Shown piece after piece: positions 1-10,487 of a stretch of DNA of 64,000 bases. The notes below the pieces were generated by a model. The model searched no databases. It had not been told where the DNA came from and worked only from the letters and a program-made list of their open reading frames with translations. Position 1 is the first letter of the stretch, and each line of letters opens with the position of its first letter. Made by a program: the position numbers and the translations under genes. Source of the DNA: Thermomucor indicae-seudaticae (taxonomy: Eukaryota; Mucoromycota; Mucoromycetes; Mucorales; Lichtheimiaceae); NCBI GenBank assembly GCA_000787465.1, contig JSYX01000006.1, positions 88,054-152,053 on the forward strand, given 5' to 3'.

Positions 1-165
1 AAACCTAAAGGCACCATTCATAAAGGAGATATCGATATCGTTGAAGCTATCGAACAGCGATTCGACGAGTTAGACGGCGGAAACACTATTCCCGCATCCC
101 CAGGATGTGCCGGTCTTGATGTATGGGATATTGACATATCAGGATACACCCAATGCCATTCGTAA
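1..165 (+). CDS. 3' end of an unidentified protein gene (partial)
   Basis: An open frame runs from base 1 to a TAA at 163-165 and gives 54 C-terminal residues. The fragment is acidic, contains the stretch KGDIDIVEAIEQRFDELDG, and has two cysteines near the end (PGCAGLD and TQCHS). The 5' part lies outside the window, so it is unknown whether base 1 falls inside an exon. No family is recognised. It is listed because codon use and composition look coding and the frame ends cleanly. A chance open frame cannot be excluded at this length. Confidence 0.4.
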   Translation, partial: KPKGTIHKGDIDIVEAIEQRFDELDGGNTIPASPGCAGLDVWDIDISGYTQCHS

Positions 166-559
166 GCTAGCGGATGTGCAATAAATGTTTGCATTTGTGT
201 GTTCTGGAAACCGCTATGCTAACGCCAACAAGAGCAATAACAGACGATAAGTTCAACATGGTAAAAATGATAATAATGTTTTCAGGAATATACGCCAGAA
301 GAAGCTCAATTCCCCAGACAGGAAATGGAAATTTTGTTAATTGACAACAACCGGTACTGGAGCTATCAATGTCTGAAACCCAACTACAAACGAGTATTAC
401 GAAACTGGATGATAAAACGAAAACATGTTCCTGAAAAAGTCTGTAAGCAAAAAGGTATAGATTACAAAGGACGCGCGAGGGTTGAAAATGGAGAAAGTAA
501 AAACGTAGTAATGAGGAAAATATGTGGTGCTAAACTTTTTTCTCTGGTTTTTAACTTAT
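166..559. other. intergenic stretch, nothing recognised
   Basis: AT-rich interval between the 3' end of the partial gene and the convergent 3' end of calreticulin. It should hold both 3' UTRs. An 83-codon open frame at 325-576 overlaps the calreticulin end, has no recognisable motif and is not annotated. Confidence 0.5.
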
Positions 560-1932
560 TTACAGCTCGTCCTTGACGACCGACTTCTTGGGCTCCTCCT
601 CCTTGGTAGCAGCAGGCTCTTCCGCCTCCACAGCTGGCGAGCTCTCTGGCTCTTCAGCGTCAAGGTCAATGGTGATTTCATCATCGTTGGTCTTCTCCTC
701 TTCTTCCTTCTTCTTTTCTTCCTTGGCCTTTGCTTGTTCCTCATCGTAAGCCTTCTTGGCATCCTTTTCCTTTTCGGCCAGTTCAAGAGATTCCTTTCGA
801 ATACGCTCGGCTTCCGCAATGTCGTCCGTGATCAGCAGGTTGTCAAAGGAAGTGCCGGACTTCACTTGCCAGAGATCAATACCAAGGTTGGCAAAGTCAT
901 ATGCGTAAATTTCGTTGTCGACCTTGTATTCCGGGTTGTCAATTTCAGGGTGGATCCAAGGACCCTTGTAGGCAGGGTTGGGAATGCGCTTCGGCTTCCA
1001 AGGACCCTGATAATCAGGGTTCGGAATACTGGATCACCGACGTTAATCACAATTTCCAGATATAATCCATTCAACTACTTACGAAGGTGGCTCCCAATCA
1101 CCATCCATATCATCGTCCCAGTCTTCAGGCTTCTTGGCCTCAGGATCAGGAATGAACTCTGGAATGTCATCCCAACCTTCAGGTTTCTTGTCCTCTGGGT
1201 CATCAATCTCTGCTTCATCCACCCAATCCTCAGGCTTCTTGGCCTCAGGGTCCTTGATCTTCTTGGGAGGCAAAAAGTCCCAGTCGTCAATCATCTGTCC
1301 AGCTGCCTTCTCCTCACCGTCGACCAAGATCTGATAGGTTTGATCAGGCTTAACGATCAGCGTGTAGGTATGGGTGTAGATGTCATTGGGCGCCGCCACG
1401 GTCTTCTTCAGGTTGTGGTTGGTGCCGTTATAGCTGAAAATGGCGTGAACCATAGCCTTGCTACCGCAAAAGTCGGGACCAAACATGATGTTGTATGGAG
1501 TTTCGCCGTTGAAGGCCTTGGGGTCAAAGTCACTGGAAAAGAGCTAAAAAGGAGGTGGGTTAGACAGAGCAAGAGCGATGTTGATTGCCGCGTTAAAAGT
1601 ACCTTAATGTAGCTGCCACCGCAGTCTATCTTTTGGTCATTCTTCACGTCGAATTGGATGACAAGGTCTTTGTCCTTGTTGCTGAATGGCTTGATGGGAG
1701 TCGACATGGCGTAGAAGCGGTAGTCCTCTGTTGTTCTCAAACCGGCGCTCTTGTCCTGATCCGCGAACCATTGACCAGCAGAGACCTCCATCTTGCCCAA
1801 GTCTTCACGGTAACTGGAAGCCGTCCAGCGATCCTTCCAGCCTTGACCGTCCGAGAACGTCTCGTACAAGTAAACTTCAGCAGAAGCCAGGGCGGCCAAG
1901 CCGAGAATGGCGGCAATAGTAGGGATTTTCAT
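560..1932 (-). CDS. calreticulin, ER lumenal Ca2+-binding lectin chaperone
   Basis: Three exons (1603-1932, 1083-1543, 560-1028) join in phase to 419 residues. Introns are 59 and 54 bp. Seen: an N-terminal signal peptide (MKIPTIAAILGLAALASA); the globular lectin domain with the conserved cysteines in DCGGSYIK and FGPDFCGS; a P-domain with three copies of a DPEAKKPEDW-type repeat followed by three NPxYxGPW-type repeats; an acidic C-terminus; and a final KDEL retrieval signal. The 3+3 repeat number, absence of a membrane segment and KDEL end mark it as calreticulin rather than calnexin. Family role: Ca2+ buffering and folding of monoglucosylated glycoproteins in the ER. The start is the only ATG giving a signal peptide. 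The promoter carries a perfect UPRE core (see separate entry), which fits induction by ER stress. Confidence 0.96.
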
Positions 1933-2046
1933 TGGGTGGGAGAGAGTGAAAGCACAAGGAGACAGAGAAGGTTAAAGAAGTATGGAAGAAAGACCCAATC
2001 GTCGTCCCTGGGACGCCCATTTATTACAATCTGAGACTTTTCTGAT

Positions 2047-2086
2047 TGACGTGGCAATTGGGCAATGGGCGCCTGCCGCTTATTGG
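2047..2086 (-). promoter_or_regulatory. putative UPR element with CCAAT boxes upstream of calreticulin
   Basis: TGACGTGG, the metazoan/fungal UPRE core, lies at 2047-2054, about 115 bp upstream of the calreticulin ATG. CCAAT boxes on the minus strand lie at 2057-2061 and 2082-2086. The nearer one is only two bases from CCACG on the same strand, an ERSE-like arrangement with unusual spacing. Seen directly; function inferred from the downstream gene. Confidence 0.55.
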
Positions 2087-2128
2087 CCGCAGTACAAAAA
2101 TGGCAGCCCGCTCTTTCTGGAGTTTTCT

Positions 2129-2744
2129 TCATTCAGAAGGCACGAGGATCGCTTGAAGACCAGGCTTCATGGCCTCTGGTACACTTTTGACAGGGCGTCG
2201 CTCGACGGGATCAACAAAGACATGCGTGAATCCGCCCACCACGCAGGCTTCTGGCTGGTCTCCTTCAAAGATCCCCACCCGGTAGGTAACACTGGAACGC
2301 CCTAGTTTAGTGATGCACAGACCTGCTTGCATAACACTGGGATACGACGCTGGCGCATAAAAGTTGGCCGAGGAGGACACCACAAGGCCAATGGGCTTTG
2401 TCTTGGTCGCATCAAGTGGATCCAGGCCGCAATGCTTAATGAGATATTCGTTCACGACAGTGTCAATGTACAGATAGTAGACTGAGTTATTAATGTGCCC
2501 GTATTGGTCATTGTCACTCCATCTTTAATAGCAGATCAATGAATAAAACATAGAACGGAACGGCAAGAGAATAAGAGCTACTATGTCACCTGGTTTGAAT
2601 TGGTAAGAAGTACTTGTAGTCGCTTCGTTTCCGATATGTAGGGTTTTTGCTGCTCGTAGAGACTGATCGTAATCCAGTTTGCGTGGACAATGTCGACCCT
2701 AAATGCCGGGAGACAAGCGACAATCGCGCATTCGCTGCTGCCAT
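2129..2744 (-). CDS. hot-dog fold acyl-CoA thioesterase (4HBT family), probably mitochondrial
   Basis: Two exons (2590-2744 and 2129-2522) with a 67-bp intron give 182 residues. The first ~50 residues are rich in Arg, Ser, Leu and Ala and lack acids, as in a mitochondrial presequence. They are followed by YKYFLPIQTRW, then SDNDQYGHINNSVYYLYIDT, the signature of YbgC/4HBT thioesterases, where the D-x-x-G-H-x-N-N segment carries the catalytic Asp and contacts CoA. The rest (residues ~90-182) fits a single hot-dog domain. Expected reaction: hydrolysis of an acyl-CoA; the substrate cannot be told from sequence. The ATG at 2744 was chosen because it opens the presequence in the correct frame and the splice phase matches (AG/A). 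Its 3' end lies 196 bp upstream of calreticulin, same strand. Confidence 0.85.
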
Positions 2745-2872
2745 GATGCTTCAAGGTATAAGAGTAACGGCACTTTGTAAGCACAATTATCGGACATTCC
2801 GTGTTAATTAAGGTTTCCGTTAGATACAGAAATGGAGGTGTACATGCAGAAAAAAAGTTATAAAGTGGTAGA

Positions 2873-5413
2873 TCAACTGTTATTCATGGAATGTTGTGAT
2901 AGAGCATGCCAGACACGTCCATAAAGAGACGTTGACCTTGTTAAGCCTGCTCGACGGAGATCCAACGACGCAGGCCGCCTTTCTACAGGCGATACGGTCG
3001 TGAAATCCACTGCAGCCTTCTCACCAACGGATCCTTTCGCCGATAGATCATCACAGGTAAGTCTGGCGACAATATTCTTGATACGTGCGAGTTCTTGCTT
3101 CAGCAACTCGTTTTGCTGCACAACTTCGAGCCATTCCAGATCCTTTGCCTTCTTCTCCTTTAACAACTCGTCCATATCTGCTTTGGTCATGACCAGTTTT
3201 TCGACTAGTGCCAGCTGACCTTCATTGACCGTTTCAAAGCGTTCTTCCAGATCCTCAAGCTCCTGCGCCATCTTTTCGTTCTGTTGCTTCAGCTCAAAGT
3301 TCTCTACTTTAAGCCGAACGAGTTCTATTCGCAGCTGCTGTTCCTCATCCTTGGCGTCATCTTGCTGCTGCTCGGTGGCCATGGTTGCAATACTTTGACT
3401 CGTGGCATCCGAAAAGCTATCCATGACCGTGCTACTACTGCTACTGCCACTGCTCATGCTATCTGTGTCATCCAATAGTAATAGTTCATCAGCAGGAGTC
3501 TCCTTTTCTTCAGCAGCACAATGGCATTGGTAAAGCGTGCGACGTGACGTCTTTTTCTTTCGATACCGCCTCTTCTCTAGTTCCAGGATTGTCATCTTGA
3601 GCGCATCCCGCTCGCTCTCGGCGTCTTGTTTGTCCATCTTGAGCTCCGCCAGCTCTTCCAGGAGTTGCTGGTACTTTGCGCTCATCTCTGTAAGCGCTCT
3701 CTCTGCTTGGTCCAGGGAAAACCTTTGCCGTTCATTTTTCAGGGTCTCTTGACTTGTGGTGGACGTCGACGACCAGCGTTTCTTGTTTCGTGTTGCCGCT
3801 TTCTTCGGTTTCCGCAATCGCCAAAACCGCGCCTCCTGCTGCTGCTGTTGTTGTTGTTGCTGCTCTCTCCTCTGGCCCTGCTTCTCGTACTGCTCTGCCA
3901 GAGCGTCCATTTTGCTTCGCGTGATAACGTTGGATAGAGAGCTGGCGTCGCGAATCACTTGGGCGTCGTCGTCAGCGTAGGGCTCGCAGAGCTTGCGCGA
4001 TGTAACATAGTCAAGAAGGTGCTCAAATTCAGTTTCTTCCATGATTTTATCTTGGGATCGCTTGAGCATGGCAATAGCGACGCGCATAATGGTTTCGGCG
4101 GCGCCTTCGGCGAAGACAATGTCGTAGATACGTGTGACAAGGCTGATCGGAAAAGCGTAGGCGAATAGAGTTAGAAACCATTGAGACGCATACATGGCCG
4201 CGTGGACCCCGTGGCGCTCCAGATGCTCCGCGAGCTCAGGTAGTAATTCGCGAAGTAGATGGGAAAATTGGTATAGGCGCATCTGAAGACCTTCCATTTC
4301 CAGGGTAAACATGGAACGCATCTCGTACGTTTCCATGAGGCTAAACATTAATAATGGATGGAGATGAATAAACCGGAAGCGTTTGTCATTATTAGTAAGA
4401 TATCGTTGTTACCGAACAAAGACACAAAAGGCTTGCATTTCTGGCATCTGTTGTGTATCTTTTCTTTTTAGTCAGGCGAATCATGTCAGTGAGCAGAGAA
4501 ATGGAAGGCTTACATGCATCAAGAGCGGACCAACGAGAAACGCGAGCCCCTGGCAATAGCCCACATGGGTATCGTAAAGACTATATGCTTCAAGGATACG
4601 GCGCATGGCCAGTTGGCCTTCGCCATTTTCCTGTTTAAACATCTCGATGCATGGAAACGTGCGCGCCAAGTCGCGTTGAATGATACGTTCATGGGGCGAT
4701 CGCTCACGGCACAGTTGGTCATAGACTGTCTCCAGGTGTAAGGAAGCGGACTTGGACATGGCTTGCCAAATCAGACCGCGGAGCCTGCTTGGGATGCCAT
4801 TCCGTAGTTTGACAGATAGCAAGTGTGGTGTCTTTAATGCCACCCGGTCAAAGTCCTGGATCACGGCTTCCCAGAAATTCCAATCAATCTGCTCTTCTTC
4901 TGCTGCTATTTGTTCTGAAGCAGGTAACATGTTATCCGTTACAAGTCGCTGCACTGTAGAAAAGTGTGCTCTAAGCTGATTGGACTGGATAAATATTGAT
5001 TTGGGATCCTTTTCCAAGAGATGGTTTTGTCGTTCAATCTGAGCCAAGATGAAATTGGTGGAATCCTATGATATAATAAAACCTGTAAGCTGTATATATC
5101 CTCCTCAGGAAGCGCTTTCCTCTTTTTACTGTGTTACCTGGGGAGGTAGCTTTGCATTTTCTTCCTGTAACCGGCCGAAAACGTCGTCCGCCGTTGCCGC
5201 CTCGTGATCTTGTTTTGCTGCAAGTAAACGATCGCATTCTGCTGCTGTGTCACAAACGCCAGTGTCTGGTTCCTGATTGATATCATTGTCGTGGCTGCTC
5301 AAGGCTGGTATATTTGAGTCTTTTGGGGTTAACGTCTTGCCAACAGACTGAGTGGCGTCATTCTGATTAGATAGCGCAACTGACATGCAATCGTTTTGAG
5401 CTGATTCTGGCAT
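2873..5413 (-). CDS. GYP5: TBC-domain Rab GTPase-activating protein (Gyp5/EVI5-like)
   Basis: Four exons (5138-5413, 4514-5065, 4413-4447, 2873-4340) join in phase to 776 residues. Exon 3 is only 35 nt and encodes MPEMQAFCVFV of the TBC core. The TBC domain spans about residues 170-390 and holds both catalytic fingers: the arginine finger in QRDLARTFP (about residue 220) and the glutamine finger in YCQG (about 260). After a nine-glutamine run (near 3840-3865, about residue 450) come long Glu/Lys/Leu coiled coils to near the C-terminus. TBC plus C-terminal coiled coil is the architecture of yeast Gyp5 and animal EVI5/RabGAP1. Family role: accelerates GTP hydrolysis by Ypt/Rab proteins at Golgi and polarised exocytic sites. 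The N-terminal ~90 residues are acidic and probably disordered. Confidence 0.92.
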
Positions 5414-5801
5414 TACAATGGGATATTGTTCTATCTGGTTTTTTTTTTAATCGTTGCTTTTTCCTTGTATCTTTACAAACAGGAAGCCGTGACTGAAGAA
5501 GATTCAATAATTGCTGGTACAAGCGAGAAATAGAAAGAAGAGGGAAAACTAAAATATGCAAGGGGTTTTAAAGCAGACAAGAAGAGAACCTAAAAGGGGT
5601 TTAAAGAGGGAAAGGGACAAGGGGAAGCTCTGCTAAGTGATGGCTGAGACAAATACAAACAGGTGGAAACCATTACATACCAGGCAATACAACAGGCGCA
5701 GACTGGGTTACCAATTTCAGGACTCTTGCTCTCCCGGTATCAAATCCGGCGGCAGCATCTCTCCCTTTTTCACGTTTCTATTGCTCGTAAGCCTAGCAGG
5801 A
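5414..5801. other. upstream region of the RabGAP gene
   Basis: Holds the promoter of the minus-strand RabGAP gene and the 3' UTR of the next minus-strand gene. A T-run lies at about 5439-5447. No TATA box or gene is recognised. Confidence 0.4.
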
Positions 5802-7199
5802 TCACGCCACAGTGTTTGCTTGTTGCCAGGATATCATAGTTGTTAGCGACGTCTGCGGAATTTCAAAGAACGAATAAGCTGAAAAAGTCGAGTCCTAAGT
5901 AAACTTTGTGGATAGCCTATAACTCTTTTACTTTTGCCTGTATTTACCGTGAGACACCACGACCACATCCAAAAGTGGAGCCAAAAGTGATTCAACTTGC
6001 GCCATATACTCTGCATCTGATACCATACCGGGCCACGACATTTGTATGATTCGCCACTCAAGCATATCTTGTTTGGTAAATGCGCATGGAAAAAGCGATT
6101 GGACCAGGTTTAAAGCAATGGCTGGGCTTAACTCTCCAGCACTCGTCGTCAGGTATACAATCGGATACTGTGAGTCCACACCCCGGCGGTACTCCTTGCA
6201 GATCTCTAACAGTTGCCGTCTGTCCAACAAAGAATCTGTTTTGCTGGTCACATAATCCAACAGGCGGGACGGCTGGATCGGCATGGTCGCAGCGACCGCA
6301 TGATCGATTAGAATGTCGCTAAGAAGCTCCATCGTCACCTGATCCTTTGCGCTGTCCATCAGCGATAACGCCGTGACGCTATCGACATGAACAGCCATAA
6401 ATGATCTGTCCAATGTCTCGATAATGGTGGCTGCAGTTTGGTTCAGGGCCGGCATCAAATCAGGCACAGCCAAGATACGTGTCGTCAGCGCTTGATAAAG
6501 AACTTGCTGCTCCTCTTCGGCCATCATCTCTTTACGAAACAAATTCGGAGACAGTGCCCCGCACTGCACCCATCTTCTGTTTCCCAGACGCACCTGGAAA
6601 TCGGCCAAAGTGGTGATATACCGGCCGGTAAACAGCCACTGTATGAGTGAGGTGGCAGTCATCGTCATCTGTTTTGAGTTGCCCGGATCGACATATACTT
6701 TCTCATAACTTGCTTCGTCAGCGACCTGCTCTCGTACCTGAATGCCGAAATCCTGCTCAAGTATATCCAAATTGTAGAGCTCGGACCATGAGAGAGGAAT
6801 GCAGTTGACGTCGAGGGTACACGGTTTCGTAGCATGCATCTTGGCTAGCTCACGAACAGAAGCTCGCTCCAGAGGCGGCTCTTCGAGCCGTAAGCGCGGC
6901 ACGATCAGAGTACGGTTCGTCGCATGAGCAATCCGAATTGCGCTGCGTAATGCGTCATGCTGGTCAAAAAAGGTCCTGCGCACAAGACGTGTTAGACACG
7001 CACGCAAACGAACTTTTCATTTGGAGACATCATACCCGAAAGGAAAGTAAGACAGGAATTTCTCAGACGACTCTGTGTGTTTCAGAGGTACTGGATGACG
7101 ATGCTGATATTGCGATAGTTTCAGGGAATAAAGGCCAAAGCAGCCCAGTAATACTAAGATTATGAGAATCACAAAAGGACGATAAAAGCGCCGTGTCAT
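5802..7199 (-). CDS. type II membrane glycosyltransferase, O-fucosyltransferase-like
   Basis: Three exons (7036-7199, 5948-6975, 5802-5878) give 422 residues. The protein begins MTRRFYR followed by a ~20-residue hydrophobic anchor, the type II topology of Golgi/ER glycosyltransferases. After the first splice the sequence reads YFPFGTFFDQHDALRSAI then AHATNRTLIVPRLRL. This matches the nucleotide-sugar-binding start of fungal GDP-fucose O-fucosyltransferase-like proteins (usual form FHNQR...A..LNRTL..P). IPLSWSELYNLDIL follows, also typical. The second splice (CACG/CT, 69-bp intron) is inferred from phase and gives the tail SFFEIPQTSLTTMIS; if that intron is retained the protein ends a few residues after HGKYRQK. 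Substrate and sugar donor cannot be told. The frame is open a few codons further upstream but with a non-ATG start, so the first ATG is used. Confidence 0.72.
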
Positions 7200-7639
7200 G
7201 ATTGTTAAAGACAAGAAATAAAGGAAGAAGAAAGGAAGCTGCAGTAAAACTGCAGTTCAAACGCAAGTGTTCATTATGCATTGTCAACGTACCTGACTGT
7301 AAGGGGCCTGCAGAAAGAAAGGACGGCTCCTGAAAAGAGTCAAATTTGCCTCTTGCTCTGTTTTCTTGTTCCAAAGGCCTATACTTCTAACTAACTTCTT
7401 TCGCTCTTGTCCGCATCTCCTCCGGGCTAGCAGGCTGACCTGATTTCAACCAAAGCATACACCTTCCCAAGATATACCTTTTCACGCAGCATGTATTGCC
7501 ATAGACGTACAGGAAAACATAGTTAAGGGAGTCTATAGATATATAGGCAAAAATGGATAAAACTATACAAAAAACTGTGGAAACGGGGGAATATTTACTG
7601 TACAGGGAAAGGGTTTCCTTTTAGCCACTTTTGATGCAT
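7200..7639. other. intergenic stretch between two minus-strand genes
   Basis: Promoter of the glycosyltransferase-like gene and 3' UTR of glutamine synthetase. A purine-rich tract lies just upstream of the former gene. No further feature recognised. Confidence 0.4.
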
Positions 7640-8850
7640 TTAGTTGTCGGGAAGGAAGGTAGACTCGACAATGATAGCAGTGACACGGTAAGGGTCAATG
7701 TTCGAAGCAGGACGTCTGTCCTCAAGGTAACCCTTGCCTTCCTTGCCAACGTGGCGAGGAATACGGATGGAGGCACCACGGTTAGCAACACCGTAGTTGA
7801 AGGTACCAATGTGACCAGTTTCGTGCTTGCCGGTCAAACGCTGGTCGTTGTCTTCACCGTAGACAGCAATGTGTTCCATGTGGCGCTTGCTCATCTTCTG
7901 AATGGCCTTCTCAATGGCAGCAATACCGCCCTCTTGACGCATTTCAAGGGTCGAGAAATTGGTGTGGCAACCAGCGCCGTTCCAGTCACCCTTGACAGGC
8001 TTGGGGTGGATCGTGATAGCAATACCAAAGTCTTCAGCGACACGTTCCAAAATGTAACGGGCAATCCACAAGTGGTCACCGGCTTCGATGCCCTCGCAAG
8101 GACCGACCTGGAATTCGAATTGACCTGGAGCAACTTCAGCGTTCACACCAGAGATCTTAACACCGGCATACAAGCAGGCACGGTAGTGCGCTTCGACAAT
8201 GTCACGGCCAAAGATCTTGCCGGCGCCAACACCGCAATAGTACTTGCCCTGCAATAGGACAATACAGTTTAGCAAAATCCCAAGACGTAATAGATGACTG
8301 CCCTGATTTCGCTTACCTGAGGCTCAGGGAAGCCGTGCTTGGGCCAGCCATAGGGCTTCTCAGTCTCGGGATCAATCAACATGTACTCTTGCTCAATACC
8401 AAACCATGGGTGGGCGTCAGCATGAGCCTGCATGATCTTGTTGCAAGCGTGGCGGTAGTTGGTCTTGTGGGGAGTGCCATCTATGGATTTGCAAAGATCC
8501 GTTTAGTTTCTTCCCGGCAAGTTCAAAAAATGAGAGCCAATAGAGCATATACCAGGGTTGAAGGTTTCGCAGAGAACAATCTTGTTGTTTCCACGACGGA
8601 AGGGGTCGTTGAAAAGGGCAACAGGTTGAATCAGGATATCCGAGTCATGACCTTCAGCTTGGCCAGTCGATGAACCATCAAAGTTCCATTCAGAGAGATC
8701 AGCAGGGCTTTGGGGAACCTTGTAAACAGTCTTGGTCTTGCTTCGGAGCTGGTTGAAGCCATCGATCCAGACGTATTCGACTTGGACAGCATCATGCTGT
8801 TCCAAAGACATGTACTTTTCAAGAAGCTTGGGGTTCGAAGCGATGGCCAT
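7640..8850 (-). CDS. GLN1: glutamine synthetase, eukaryotic type II
   Basis: Three exons (8553-8850, 8317-8480, 7640-8248) join in phase to 356 residues, the usual length of eukaryotic GS. It catalyses ATP-dependent ligation of ammonia to glutamate in the cytosol as a decamer. Seen: [16 protein letters not shown] (beta-Grasp/N-domain signature), [12 protein letters not shown] with metal-binding glutamates, the ATP-binding stretch ending [10 protein letters not shown], and [10 protein letters not shown] near the C-terminus. No key residue is missing. Introns are 68 and 72 bp. A TATA box on the coding strand lies about 70 bp upstream of the ATG. GATA-factor motifs lie 350-390 bp upstream, suggesting nitrogen control. 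Confidence 0.97.
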
Positions 8851-8919
8851 GGCGAAGTTGGAAAAAAAAGGAGGTAAAAGATGATTAGGAAAGGATAGCG
8901 ACGGAATGAAACAGATGGA

Positions 8920-8927
8920 TTTATATC
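8920..8927 (-). promoter_or_regulatory. TATA box of glutamine synthetase
   Basis: On the minus strand the sequence reads GATATAAATCC about 70 bp before the glutamine synthetase ATG, next to a poly-A/T tract at 8931-8939. Position is typical of a fungal core promoter. Confidence 0.5.
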
Positions 8928-9197
8928 AGTTTTTTTTTTGTTTGGCTGTTCCTGATTGCGGGATCTTAATGACAAAGACGGTTTTTACGGCGAGATCCCC
9001 ATTTATCGATCATCTTCCGCCCATCTCCACCCGGTAATCCGCTTGACTGTCCAACGAATAAAAAAATGTTTAAGGCATACGAATTTGTTGCCATGACATA
9101 TTTTTTACTTCTAAAATATCCTTTCATTAGCCAGCTGTTTTTCGCTTCATAGCCTTCAGATCAAGCTTTGTTGAGACGGTATAAACAAATGTGCATT

Positions 9198-9240
9198 AGA
9201 GATAAAAACTATCGTGTGCAACCGGGCATTATCTTATCAG
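9198..9240. promoter_or_regulatory. GATA-factor motif cluster upstream of glutamine synthetase
   Basis: An AGATAA lies at about 9199-9204 (plus). At 9229-9240 the plus strand reads TTATCTTATCAG, which on the minus strand is two overlapping HGATAR sites (TGATAA and AGATAA). Paired GATA sites are bound by AreA/NIT2/Gln3-type nitrogen regulators. Motifs seen; regulation inferred from proximity (350-390 bp upstream of the gene). Confidence 0.4.
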
Positions 9241-9634
9241 TGCCCTTAAAATTGGACCAACCAATATGGCTTTTGTTCCGAAGGGTATCTTCTAGTGCCG
9301 ATTTAATCATATCACGGACCAATCACAGGGCCATGTTTGACTGTATTCATGAGATCACGTTACGAAGATTACGCAGCGAGTTTTGCCCCGTACCCCAGAA
9401 CTGAATTAGACTTTCTCTGCGCAGACTCGGCATAGATTTCATCCGCGTTACAAGTCTTATATTTCGAACGTCCACTTCCTCACTAACAATTAAGGAAGCA
9501 CATAACATCTCTTTGGTATACCATGAGGGATGCGTTATATTTAACGAGTGTTAGGGTCAAATAACATCGCTACAGGTCATCAATACATGAGACGTGCTAG
9601 CCGAAAAAGTGATACGATATGATATGGTTATGAT

Positions 9635-10440
9635 TTAATTATGCAATAAGCCTGACCTCTTCATCCACCAAAAATCTCCAAACTTGAATTTGCTAATGAC
9701 GTAAATCGGATGTGCTTCGTCCTCTTCGACCCATGTGTCAGAGCTTGTCCAGAAAAAGACAACTTTTACTACCGAAACTTCACCAAGGGAAAGCCGGAGC
9801 TGTTGATCACGTTTGATCTTTGGATTTGCGAGGCGGTCTTCTTGAAAAAGACCCTGTTCTGTCATCATCAAGAAGAATCTCTCGACAATGACTTCGGGCC
9901 CTAGGACATCCGCAATCTTCGCGACGAAGCGCTGCCCCATGTGCGCGAGGACGGCGAAGCTACTCTGCTTGTATAGGGGCCTTGTTCCCTCGGTATCACA
10001 GTCCGTTCCCACGCCAAAACGGAGCGCCCCGTCTTCCGGCCGCCATCGATGAGGAAGCGCATCATCTCGGAAGTAGCAAATGAAGCTATGACGTCCCGAC
10101 CAGGATTTTTCCCTGTTGGAAAAAGATGATGGCGCGTCGAATGGCTCCGTTGAACTGCTCGCCCTTCTCGGTTTCTTGGTGGACAGGGCTTGCAAACCGG
10201 TGGAAATCGTCGAGAAGATGCAGCCGATGTTGGCATTTCGGCTTCTCAGTCATCTCGTCGTTGTATGTTTTGACCGCGCCCTCGAGAACTTGTGCACCGA
10301 TGTGGTCAAAAGCTCACCGTACATTTGAGTGACGTTGACGAATCGTCATGTTCGAACGGATGGTTAAACATCATGAACACTGATGGCAGTTCTCGTTCGA
10401 TATAGTGATCAGCGTCATGTTGGGGGTCAAGCATTGACGG
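9635..10440 (-). pseudogene. decayed, frameshifted protein gene, probably mobile-element associated
   Basis: On the minus strand a protein-like sequence continues across at least three frames. First DADHYIERELPSVFMMFNHP (near 10420-10360), with a stop soon after. Then a block with HLLDDFHRF and ETEKGEQFNGAIRRAI (near 10230-10130). Then GKNPGRDVIASF followed by MMRFLIDGG in a second frame (near 10110-10040). Then a third frame with FAVLAHMGQRFV (about 9960) down to a stop at 9635. The order of blocks (H-L-D-D..RF, ETEKGEQFN..IR, SRD-like, DGG) resembles, from memory, abundant repeat-associated proteins of Mucoromycota. That family assignment is tentative; the frameshifts are directly visible. 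Confidence 0.5.
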
Positions 10441-10487
10441 TTTTTTTTTATGGGAGCAGGTAGCTCCGGTTTATTAGTAGGTCACAC

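Noticed and set aside
524..1612. 362-codon plus-strand open frame
   Set aside because: It is the antisense shadow of calreticulin; Leu/Val-rich composition mirrors the acidic P-domain codons and there is no motif or splice logic.
560..1932. Calnexin as identity of the first complete gene
   Set aside because: No transmembrane segment or cytosolic tail is present; the protein ends KDEL and has the 3+3 P-domain repeats of calreticulin.
7631..8257. 208-codon plus-strand open frame over glutamine synthetase
   Set aside because: Antisense shadow of a strongly codon-biased, highly conserved gene.
9187..9207. String ATGTGCATTAGAGATAA, whose translation MCIRD resembles the well-known read-through of a Nextera adapter
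   Set aside because: At least three bases differ from the adapter core and the surrounding sequence is continuous genomic DNA with no chimeric break, so it is a coincidence.
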